From: Planctomycetaceae bacterium
GTDB taxonomy: Bacteria; Planctomycetota; Planctomycetia; Pirellulales; Thermoguttaceae
DNA length: 7,782 bases
Assembly (NCBI GenBank): GCA_031274385.1
Contig: JAISQH010000061.1
Coordinates: forward strand, 1-7,782
Reading direction: 5' to 3'
Below, one piece after another: positions 1 to 5,642 of the stretch. The translations under genes and the position numbers were made by a program. The notes below the pieces were generated by a model that saw only the letters and a program-made list of their open reading frames with translations, had not been told where the DNA came from and did not search any database. Within the stretch, counting starts at the first letter, position 1, and every line of letters begins with the position of its first letter.

Positions 1-176
1 TGACAAGTATGAACAATTGTGTACGGAAAATCATCAGACTCGGTTTTATAACCGCGATCTTCCAACTCACGGCAGGCTTGGTTCGGGTCTTTCGGGTAAC
101 GCAAATCGTCAGGAAAATGACTAGGGCGGCGATTGCGAACGAGTTTTTGGTATTCAGGTCTGGTAAGTCCGGACAT
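1..176 (-). CDS. hypothetical protein, N-terminal 58 codons (runs off window)
   Basis: An open frame on the minus strand starts at ATG (174-176) and stays open for 58 codons plus two bases to the window edge. It begins MSGLTRPEYQKLVRNRRPSHF and continues with a charged segment (around residues 31-50, QACRELEDRGYKTESDDF). The composition is protein-like: mixed charged and aromatic residues, no low complexity. There is no good Shine-Dalgarno directly upstream, so the start is only moderately certain. No family is recognised. Its promoter would lie in the spacer at 177-599, which contains palindromes and repeats. The gene upstream on the same strand (659-1546) ends in a terminator, so this gene probably has its own promoter. 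Confidence 0.55.
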   Translation of the reverse strand, partial: MSGLTRPEYQKLVRNRRPSHFPDDLRYPKDPNQACRELEDRGYKTESDDFPYTIVHTC

Positions 177-255
177 GGTTCGTGATGGGGTTAAGGGTAA
201 AAGGAAGCGAAAACCTGTCCCGCAAACATTAGGGACAAAGTGATATTTGATCTCC

Positions 256-272
256 ACAATTTTGAAAATTGT
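256..272. promoter_or_regulatory. 17-base palindrome, possible operator
   Basis: ACAATTTT-G-AAAATTGT is a perfect inverted repeat with 8-base arms and one central base. It lies about 80 bases upstream of the minus-strand gene starting at 176. This is a plausible distance for a repressor or activator site, although AT-rich palindromes arise by chance. No convincing -35/-10 pair was found beside it. Confidence 0.35.
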
Positions 273-427
273 CGAAAAGGTTTGTGTCGGATTGGCAAGT
301 TAAGGAGTAAAGATTGGTGTTGGCGGCGATTGTTTATCAGGGAAGTGATGGTTTTGGAAGTCCGTCTTCATCTTCCGACAACCAATCATTTTTCACCAAA
401 AAAACACGCCTACACCCTCCATGAAAT

Positions 428-445
428 ATGCATAAAAAGCCGAGA
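428..445. repeat. 18-base direct repeat, copy 1
   Basis: ATGCATAAAAAGCCGAGA occurs here and again, identically, at 514-531, 86 bases later. The sequence contains the palindrome ATGCAT, and a further TGCAT follows 10 bases after copy 1. Two perfect 18-base copies in one spacer are unlikely by chance and suggest a protein-binding site. Confidence 0.8.
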
Positions 446-513
446 TCATTTTTTTGCATGTTTGTAACTCATTTATTAATAATAAGTTACAACGAAAAAA
501 AATATTTTATGCA

Positions 514-531
514 ATGCATAAAAAGCCGAGA
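514..531. repeat. 18-base direct repeat, copy 2
   Basis: Identical to 428-445. Between the copies lies an inverted repeat (TTGTAACT at 462-469, AGTTACAA at 485-492). Just after this copy come three ATTGCC elements starting at 539, 554 and 584, that is at steps of 15 and 30 bases. Confidence 0.8.
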
Positions 532-599
532 ATTGCATATTGCCCATTTTAACATTGCCCAAATTACGTATTTTCACGTAAAAATTGCCAAAAATACAT

Positions 600-634
600 A
601 AAAAAACACCCATCAGGTAATCCTGACGGGTGTT
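600..634 (-). terminator. intrinsic terminator of the 659-1546 gene
   Basis: Read on the minus strand, a stem of about 13 base pairs with one mismatch (arms 622-634 and 605-617, loop TAAT/ATTA at 618-621) is followed at once by a run of about seven Ts (600-606 are all A on the plus strand). It lies 25 bases past the stop of the minus-strand gene ending at 659. This is a textbook rho-independent terminator in position and form. Confidence 0.9.
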
Positions 635-658
635 AAAATATAAAAGATAGGCAAATTA

Positions 659-1546
659 TTAACTATTCAGTATTGCCCCAAGATTTTCAGCATTTTCCCA
701 AAGGGTACGCAATACAACCCCTTTTTCATCTTTGAGGCATCGACTGACAACATCCTGACTTGTACCGATTCGTTTTGCCAACTCCTGTTGGGTAGGACGC
801 GGAAGTATTTCTCCGCCTGAAACGTAATAATAATCTTTTGCTTCTTGGTAATGTTTTTTTAATTCAGCAATGAGTTGGTCAATTTTAACAAGGCGTCTAC
901 GTTGGCGTTTCGGTTCATCCTCAACCGGTTCCAACTCAGCATCAATCGAAGTCATATCAATGGTCAAACGGAGTGAATCGTCCAATGTTCCAATTTCTTC
1001 TATCGGGAAACAGCGGTTTGGCAGGCAATCGATAAATTCGATATCCGCCATTGTTGGAACAATTAATATTGCCGTTGGATGCGGTAGAAAAATATCACGC
1101 AATGTTCGGCGAACATCAAAGTCCACACAACGAATATAATAAAAGTCACGTCGTTTCCGGCGTCCAAGTTGCCAGACGAGACGGGGGCTGACTTCATTAA
1201 ATGGAGCAGAAAATCCCATCGCCTCGCCGATTTTTCGTAACAATGCAGAAAGAACAATCTCCCATCGTTGAATTTCTTCCGGTTCGATTCGATAAAAACC
1301 ACAACCGCATCGCACTGATGGAATCGGTTTTTCAAATTTGGGATTGTCCACCCAAATGACTTCGCCGCCGCCGTCAAAACAGTCACATCGATAAAATTCC
1401 GAAGGCGTTGTTGGACGGAGTAAACCAATGTTGATCAATCCTTGAATATCGAACTTGGAGTCATTCTGGAATATCATGTAGCCCGCATCATCATAATGTG
1501 ACCGGTACAAGAGCGTCTCCAGCAGGTTCAGTTTTGTTTTGACCAT
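659..1546 (-). CDS. hypothetical protein with CxC/CxC N-terminal motif and C-terminal helix-turn-helix
   Basis: Unnamed 295-residue protein. In order: a helical N-terminus; a possible metal site made of C54-x-C56 and C80-x-C82; a basic LGRRKRR stretch (127-133); a hydrophobic strand-like segment followed by PT (158-165, TAILIVPT); a very basic tract PKRQRRRL (212-219); and a helix-turn-helix signature around 252-271 (QQELAKRIGTSQDVVSR). The HTH and basic tract imply DNA binding, so it is probably a regulator or the DNA-recognition partner of its neighbour. ATG at 1546 is preferred because GGGGA lies seven bases upstream; the longer TTG start at 1591 has no such site. It overlaps the upstream 401-residue gene by 56 bases, so the two are probably co-translated. 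From memory it resembles uncharacterised HTH proteins of planctomycetes and some proteobacteria with paired cysteines near the N-terminus; this was not checked. Confidence 0.85.
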   Translation of the reverse strand: MVKTKLNLLETLLYRSHYDDAGYMIFQNDSKFDIQGLINIGLLRPTTPSEFYRCDCFDGGGEVIWVDNPKFEKPIPSVRCGCGFYRIEPEEIQRWEIVLSALLRKIGEAMGFSAPFNEVSPRLVWQLGRRKRRDFYYIRCVDFDVRRTLRDIFLPHPTAILIVPTMADIEFIDCLPNRCFPIEEIGTLDDSLRLTIDMTSIDAELEPVEDEPKRQRRRLVKIDQLIAELKKHYQEAKDYYYVSGGEILPRPTQQELAKRIGTSQDVVSRCLKDEKGVVLRTLWENAENLGAILNS

Positions 1547-2696
1547 GTTCGATTCCCCATTGTTGAAGATAAAATTGAGCTTTCTCGACAAAAGCAGGTT
1601 GCTGGTTTTTAAGTGTGCAAAAATGTGGAATTCCTATCTCGAAGGTGAGTGTTTTATATTTTCCGGTAACGGGATTCTGAAATTCGAAACGAAATTTTGC
1701 TTTTTTAACAGCAGCATATTTCAATGCCATCGTCAACTTAACACTACCCATTGCCAATTCACGGGCGGAGTGAGAGCGTCGTGAAACAAAAATGACTTCT
1801 TTGTCGTTCTCCCACGCGAGTGCCAACGAAACAACACGGGCGTTGATGTGATCTTCCGGGCGAGTATGTAACGTAAAATCAGGGTCAAGCAGCATTGCCA
1901 GATGATAGGGGGACTCCTTCTCCTCCTCTGGAATCACATCAAGCAATATCCGCAGAAAGATGACTTCCAACTCTTCCAGAATCTTTTTGGGTAGTTTGGC
2001 ATACAGTTCAGATGTTCCTTCAATACTGTTATACGCAAACACGATTTCAAAGGTCGGGCGGATTGTTTGTGAAACAAGAATCTCATTTTCGTCATGAATA
2101 TATGAATCTTGCACGTAATCATCCGGGTAAGCGAAAAAATAAAACGAACCATTGGGTCGAGAAAACATCTCAACAGTACAAACAAATCCGCGTCCTTGTT
2201 TTGCACTGAAAAACTGTTCGAGTTCATTTTCCAATTCGGTACGTTTTTCCTCGTCAAAGGTTGGTGTTATTTTAGGAAGATCGAGACGTTTTCGCCATTT
2301 TGAAAGCGAATCGACTTCAAAATACCGGATGGCATGTTCGAAAATATCACGATGGTGAAGCCATGCGGATAATGATTTTGTATAAAGGTTATTATCTGAT
2401 ACATAAATCGATTTCCACGAGTCCTCTGCTGCATGGAGTTCCTCTGCTGCTTTGCCGAGTTCTTCCATTCCCTTTTCACAAGCCAACGCGTGAATATCTC
2501 GTAACGCAACCTCCACCCGATCACGCAACTCAGGCGGAAGTGCATCGAACAATTTGTATAAAGGTTCAATATGACGACGGTTGACGTCTTCCCAAAGAAA
2601 CCCATCAACTTTCACTCCGATCAACTCAAAAAAGGATTGAAGCAAGGACTTATCCACCATGCGAAAAACTGTTCCAAAAGAAAATTGTCGTTTCAT
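1491..2696 (-). CDS. hypothetical protein, 401 residues, paired with the downstream HTH protein
   Basis: Well-formed ORF with ATG at 2696 and a strong ribosome site, TAGGAG, eight bases upstream. The N-terminal third (residues 10-160) looks helical and acidic: FRMVDKSLLQSFF near 11-23, then LPPELRDRVEVALRDIHALACEKG near 53-76, and EEKRTELENELEQFF near 149-163. The C-terminal part (168-400) alternates strands and helices, with an aromatic patch FYFFAYPDD (185-193), an acidic loop PEEEKESPYHL (256-266) and a hydrophobic segment EVIFVSRRSHS (300-310). No catalytic motif, signal peptide or membrane span is visible. It probably heads an operon with the overlapping 659-1546 gene. I have a vague memory of planctomycete proteins with a similar 'FR.V...LL..FF' opening, but know no function. 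A cytoplasmic role is inferred. Confidence 0.88.
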   Translation of the reverse strand: MKRQFSFGTVFRMVDKSLLQSFFELIGVKVDGFLWEDVNRRHIEPLYKLFDALPPELRDRVEVALRDIHALACEKGMEELGKAAEELHAAEDSWKSIYVSDNNLYTKSLSAWLHHRDIFEHAIRYFEVDSLSKWRKRLDLPKITPTFDEEKRTELENELEQFFSAKQGRGFVCTVEMFSRPNGSFYFFAYPDDYVQDSYIHDENEILVSQTIRPTFEIVFAYNSIEGTSELYAKLPKKILEELEVIFLRILLDVIPEEEKESPYHLAMLLDPDFTLHTRPEDHINARVVSLALAWENDKEVIFVSRRSHSARELAMGSVKLTMALKYAAVKKAKFRFEFQNPVTGKYKTLTFEIGIPHFCTLKNQQPAFVEKAQFYLQQWGIEHGQNKTEPAGDALVPVTL

Positions 2697-2852
2697 AAAA
2701 CATTCTCCTAAATGTCAAGATGTCAAAAAAAGGGTAAGACTGAACAAGTGGGATTTTCGTCCATGAAATAAACTCCGTCGTTACATCGTTTTTCCCGACA
2801 ACGATATCGTATTAAGTTTAGTGTTACTGTAATCCATCCGAAACGTGTATCG
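2688..2852 (-). promoter_or_regulatory. upstream region of the 401-residue gene
   Basis: It holds the ribosome site TAGGAG (2705-2710, minus strand) for the gene starting at 2696. Two TTGACAT heptamers sit in tandem nine bases apart on the minus strand (about 2711-2726), and a perfect 10-base palindrome ACGATATCGT occurs at 2801-2810. The TTGACA copies are too close to the start codon to serve as -35 boxes for this gene, so they are more likely an operator or chance. No firm promoter could be assigned. Confidence 0.35.
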
Positions 2853-3068
2853 TTAAGTTACTGATACCGCATTCTCCTTAAGCATTTCCTTTGCCATCTC
2901 GAACATCTCCTTATGTTCCGTCCAAGCCCCAATTGCGTGCAGGTACGCCGACGCCCCCACCGGAAACATACGTTCCCAATAAGTGAGACCGCATTTTCGT
3001 GTCGTCTCTTCCAAATTTGTCTTCCAATAAATCCCGCCAACTTTGTAGGAGTTGTTACCGGATTCCAT
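2853..3068 (-). CDS. small hypothetical protein or gene remnant, 71 residues
   Basis: Minus-strand ORF with ATG at 3068 and a GGAG four bases upstream, closer than usual. The product is protein-like: GGIYWKTN (11-18), LTYWERMFPVGASAYLHAIG (28-47) and an amphipathic helix HKEMFEMAKEMLKENA (52-67). The open frame extends upstream of the ATG for 14 more sense-like codons (including GYVWNWSN) to a TGA, with no other start codon. It may therefore be the surviving C-terminal piece of a decayed gene. An overlapping frame (2858-3088) is taken as its shadow. No family is recognised, and flanking spacers make an operon role unclear. Confidence 0.4.
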   Translation of the reverse strand: MESGNNSYKVGGIYWKTNLEETTRKCGLTYWERMFPVGASAYLHAIGAWTEHKEMFEMAKEMLKENAVSVT

Positions 3069-3427
3069 ATTGCTCCAATTCCAAACATAACCGACTGAAT
3101 GGATAACTCATGATTGCCGTCACGGTTAAAGACAAATAATTAATATTCAGTAATTATTAATGGTTGCGAAGTAATCGCACAACATTGCAACAACTCATAA
3201 ACCAGTTTCGGTTTCGCAATCTTAATTGGTTACAGATTATTAAATATTTTTCGAATGAGGTCAAGGCATCTTGAAAAAAGTTTGGATTTTTTCTTAAAAA
3301 ATTCCTCAGTTTTAATTATAATAACGTTTAATCTATTAATAATGAATTTACCCCCCAAAACGGTTGGACAGGTTTTTCCGATATGTATGTTTATAGATAC
3401 ACAAGGTTGGTAACTTCCTCACCTTTA

Positions 3428-3446
3428 ACACTGGATTTTCCAGTGT
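3428..3446. other. perfect hairpin, 8-bp stem
   Basis: ACACTGGA-TTT-TCCAGTGT is a perfect stem with a three-base loop. No T-run follows on either strand, so it is not an obvious intrinsic terminator. It may be an operator or part of an RNA structure. Confidence 0.5.
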
Positions 3447-3599
3447 ATTCGCCATCTAAAAATTTTTTCAAAAAAATTTTCTGCACTCGATTCCTCGTCC
3501 AGACAAAGAGGGAAAACCTATTCGTTCAGAGAATGAAAACGGAATGAAAAAAGCCGAATGGTTTTCGCAGGGACTGCGATGCGGAAAATGACTGATTGT

Positions 3600-3638
3600 T
3601 TTTTGTCTGAAAAAACTGTTTTTATTGAAATAAATATC
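3600..3638. repeat. 39-base direct repeat, copy 1
   Basis: It matches 3785-3823 at 36 of 39 positions without gaps. Read on the minus strand, each copy has a short AT hairpin (TTTATT/AATAAA with a two-base loop) followed within a few bases by a T-run, then CAGACAAAAA. It could be a weak terminator, a processing site or a protein-binding element. Confidence 0.75.
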
Positions 3639-3784
3639 ACCCAATGCTACCAACGCATTATAGTATACTGTATACATATATACTGTCAGCCGACATCTCA
3701 CTCTCCACCAAATCCCAATCCGAAACAATCAGGGAAATTTTAACGGAGTGAAAATGTAAAATTTAATATTTATGAAAACAATTA

Positions 3785-3823
3785 TTTTTGTCTGAAAAAA
3801 ATGTCTTTATTAAAATAAATATC
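3785..3823. repeat. 39-base direct repeat, copy 2
   Basis: Second copy of 3600-3638, with starts 185 bases apart. It lies about 50 bases past the stop of the minus-strand C39 peptidase gene. This is where a terminator would be expected, and no stronger hairpin-plus-T candidate is seen there. Confidence 0.75.
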
Positions 3824-3871
3824 TTTTCTGAATTATGATCCGGCGGCTTGGTGGAAAAAGTAAAATAATTG

Positions 3872-4489
3872 TCATTTTCGATACAATTGCATTCTTTCGT
3901 TTTTGACCGACATTGGATGATCACAGTTTGGGCAAAAGATTTGTTCGCAATAGGGGAGTATCTCTTGAATGTCATTTAAATCAACAAAATTTTTACATTC
4001 CGTACATTTCACATATTTTGTATCATATATTTTTGAATCGGGCATTTTGATCAGTAGAGCAATTTTTCCTGCGATTTCACCGCCCGGCTCATTCCAAAGA
4101 TGGTACAATGTTTCGCGTTTCCAATGCCGGTTCGGACCGAAGAGCGGATCATGAACAATCATTTCCTGTTCACGGTGAAGTAAATGAACGATAACCGAAT
4201 AATGTCCGAAATGGACGTTATTTAATAAACGATGATTGATGATGATTCTACAGTCCATGTTCTTTTGATGTACGGCGCAAAGTCCTTTCCAAGAATCATT
4301 GAACCGAACTATCATCGTCTGAAGTCCTTTGTTTCTTGCATGAGCGGCTAATTGTGTTATTCGTCGCGAATATCCGGTTTCTTGTAAAACGGTTCTTTGA
4401 TCAGCGTTCCATCCGAAAGAACGATAAATCATCACAAGAGCCGCCGCACCGCAAGAGTGCAATTCCAATTGTTGTTCAAACGGTATCAT
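3872..4489 (-). CDS. stand-alone C39-type cysteine peptidase with C-terminal zinc ribbon
   Basis: A 205-residue protein. Residues 7-27 (Q7, C13-G-A-A-A, FGW) match the peptidase C39 opening used by bacteriocin leader peptidases, with the oxyanion glutamine six residues before the catalytic cysteine C13. The other triad members are visible: H96 in GHYSVIV and D114 in VHDPLFGP. C39 domains normally cut after a double-glycine leader and are usually fused to an ABC exporter. Here there is no membrane or ATPase domain. Instead, residues 160-200 carry two CxxC pairs (C162/C165 and C186/C189), typical of a zinc ribbon. No signal peptide is seen, so it is probably cytoplasmic. Its ATG overlaps the stop of the upstream pyruvyl transferase-like gene as ATGA, with no ribosome site of its own, implying coupled translation. 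C39-like folds also occur in proteins with other substrates, so the substrate is unknown. Confidence 0.88.
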   Translation of the reverse strand: MIPFEQQLELHSCGAAALVMIYRSFGWNADQRTVLQETGYSRRITQLAAHARNKGLQTMIVRFNDSWKGLCAVHQKNMDCRIIINHRLLNNVHFGHYSVIVHLLHREQEMIVHDPLFGPNRHWKRETLYHLWNEPGGEIAGKIALLIKMPDSKIYDTKYVKCTECKNFVDLNDIQEILPYCEQIFCPNCDHPMSVKNERMQLYRK

Positions 4490-5226
4490 GAAAATTTATT
4501 ACAAAAATCTTTTGGAAACGCTTTGATCAGTTTTTCCTGATCAATCGGTTTCGGTTTGGGAATGTTCGGGATATGTTGTACAGATTCTTCAATCGAAATG
4601 TCCCAAAGCGTTTGATCTTCCCGTCCTGTGCTGAGAAAATAATCAACGAACTTGAAATGCGGTTCCCACACCTGACTTTTCTGCCGCAAAAGAACAACAG
4701 GAACACCATAAGCCTCCGCAAGAATCAATCCGTGCAGTGAACTTGTAACAAGAATTTTTGTTTTGACAATCCGGTCAATGACCGTTTTCGGCGATTCCGA
4801 AGCATGGATGATCGGTAATTTTGCCTGTTCGCCGAGATATTGTAACTTATTGTCAGAATAGTGCGGTAGGATTGTTATCTCAACCGATGCCATAATTTTA
4901 GGACGATAAATCATCGGCATAAGGATTGCCGGATCACCGTAGATTTCCGGGCATTCAATTCCTTGTTCCAGAAGAAAGTTCCGTGTTTTCTGTCCGCGAA
5001 CCGCATAAACGACGAGTTTTTTTGACAGCAATCCTTCCTGACGTAAACCGGTTCCCCAAATGGAATCCCCATTTTTGGCATAACCGAGTACCGAACCGAG
5101 CGCAATCAATTTATTCGGTTTTTCAGAACAAACGACTTCCTTCTTGGCGAAATGTTGAACAATAATCGGCGCAAGTTGATCGCCGAAATTGGGCTTGGCT
5201 CGCCACCAATAAAGCGGAACAGACAT
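4486..5226 (-). CDS. polysaccharide pyruvyl transferase family protein
   Basis: A 246-residue protein carrying the family's landmarks in order: NFGD (13-16), SIWGTGL (55-61), AVRGQKTR (75-82), YGDPAIL (96-102), and SSLHGLILAEAYGVP (162-176), the conserved Ser-x-x-His-Gly motif of the C-terminal nucleotide-binding half. Family members add ketal pyruvate from phosphoenolpyruvate to sugars in exopolysaccharides and cell-wall polymers; some relatives have other or unknown acceptors. The length is on the short side for the family but both halves are present. ATG at 5226 has a strong AGGGGG six bases upstream. No sugar polymerase, flippase or glycosyltransferase is nearby, so the acceptor is unknown. 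Coupling to the C39 peptidase suggests that the two proteins share a pathway. Confidence 0.9.
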   Translation of the reverse strand: MSVPLYWWRAKPNFGDQLAPIIVQHFAKKEVVCSEKPNKLIALGSVLGYAKNGDSIWGTGLRQEGLLSKKLVVYAVRGQKTRNFLLEQGIECPEIYGDPAILMPMIYRPKIMASVEITILPHYSDNKLQYLGEQAKLPIIHASESPKTVIDRIVKTKILVTSSLHGLILAEAYGVPVVLLRQKSQVWEPHFKFVDYFLSTGREDQTLWDISIEESVQHIPNIPKPKPIDQEKLIKAFPKDFCNKFS

Positions 5227-5239
5227 AATGATCCCCCTG

Positions 5240-5483
5240 AATAAAATAATAAAAATGATTCGGGAGATTCGGTTGATGTAAAAAGAATTCTATCATACCT
5301 TCTTCTTTTTCGCAAGAGTCGGCATGTTCCAGTCCATTTAATCGATACAAATAACGCTCTTGCCGTTTCTTTCGATTTCATTACATTTTTGGTAAAAGTT
5401 AAATTCGATACGTTTTTTTGATTTGTTGTTCTAATATTTTGTTTTTTCTTAGCAATCAATATTTTTTCGTTTACACTTGACAT
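5240..5483 (-). pseudogene. possible small or decayed ORF upstream of the pyruvyl transferase-like gene
   Basis: Two overlapping minus-strand frames here look partly protein-like. One starts at ATG 5483, with AGGA four bases upstream, and opens MSSVNEKILIAKKKQNIR; it stays reasonable to about residue 45. The other runs from a TGA near 5380 through KKRQERYLYRLNGLEHADSC and EFFLHQPNLPNHFYYF before running out of frame into the next gene. Together they could be one old gene broken by a frameshift near 5345, a short lysine-rich peptide gene, or chance. No family is recognised. Alternatively this is simply the 5' leader of the pyruvyl transferase-like gene. Confidence 0.25.
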
Positions 5484-5642
5484 GATGTCCTGATTGTTGA
5501 TTTTTCAATAATAGGTTCCCTGACGTTTTTGTACCGATGTTTTCTCCGAAATCATTTTGGAGTATTCATATCGGCAAAAACACCTTGTTGGTGTTGATGC
5601 CAGTTAGTCATCACTGTTTTCTACCAATTAAGGAGGTTTAGC
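5476..5642. promoter_or_regulatory. divergent intergenic region and structured leader of the plus-strand genes
   Basis: This spacer separates the leftward and rightward gene sets. On the plus strand TTGACA occurs at 5477-5482, overlapping a perfect operator-like palindrome GACAT-G-ATGTC (5479-5489), but no well-spaced -10 follows. Further on, a hairpin (5544-5551 with 5555-5562, one G-T pair, three-base loop) is enclosed by CCGAT/ATCGG (5534-5538/5570-5574). A second hairpin follows, AACACC-TTGTT-GGTGTT (5579-5595). On the minus strand the second stem is followed by Ts and could act as a weak terminator. A role as a 5' leader control element is inferred. Confidence 0.4.
5629..5636 (+). promoter_or_regulatory. 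near-perfect ribosome binding site
   Basis: TAAGGAGG matches the 16S anti-Shine-Dalgarno across eight bases and lies six bases before the ATG at 5643. It fixes that start and suggests strong translation. Confidence 0.9.

Larger units (their letters stand above)
177..599. other. non-coding AT-rich spacer with repeats and palindromes
   Basis: This spacer lies between the terminator of the 659-1546 gene and the start of the gene at 176. No convincing gene is present: the one longer frame (240-467, plus, GTG start) has a Trp/Arg/His-rich product unlike a normal protein and no ribosome site. The spacer holds an inverted repeat TGTCCC/GGGACA (216-221/232-237), a 17-base palindrome (256-272), two copies of an 18-base repeat (428-445, 514-531), an 8-base inverted repeat (462-469/485-492), another inverted repeat TTACGT/ACGTAA (564-569/576-581), and ATTGCC repeats at 539, 554 and 584. 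A regulatory role is inferred from this density only. Confidence 0.6.
3069..3871. other. long non-coding region with hairpins and a duplicated 39-base element
   Basis: About 800 bases with no convincing gene on either strand. The short frames at 3468-3728, 3558-3743 and 3763-3975 are low-complexity or overlap better candidates. Structures seen: inverted repeat TTGCGAA/TTCGCAA (3164-3170/3213-3219); a perfect 8-base-pair hairpin with a 3-base loop (3428-3446); a 7-base-pair hairpin with one G-T pair (3521-3537); tandem GAATGAAAA (3531, 3542); hairpin CGCAG/CTGCG (3566-3578); an alternating GTATAC tract (3663-3686); and a 39-base direct repeat (3600-3638, 3785-3823). The region must contain the promoter for the minus-strand genes to its left, but no clear -35/-10 pair was found. 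It could host a small RNA. Confidence 0.55.

Noticed and set aside
240..467. 75-codon plus-strand frame with GTG start
   Set aside because: Composition unlike a protein (clustered Trp, Arg, His), no ribosome site, and it runs through the palindrome and repeat region.
1547..1591. Longer TTG start for the HTH protein
   Set aside because: No ribosome site at 1591, while ATG at 1546 has GGGGA at proper spacing.
2708..2726. Tandem TTGACAT on the minus strand as -35 boxes for the 401-residue gene
   Set aside because: A matching -10 would fall at or inside the start of the coding sequence.
3468..3743. Two opposing frames of 61-86 codons in the long spacer
   Set aside because: No ribosome sites, low-complexity products, and they span hairpins and an AT repeat.
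5106..5240. Double-glycine motifs in the minus-strand frame from 5483, as in a C39 substrate leader
   Set aside because: The first glycine pair is encoded by the AGGGGG ribosome site of the next gene and the second by its coding sequence in another frame, so they are most likely coincidental.
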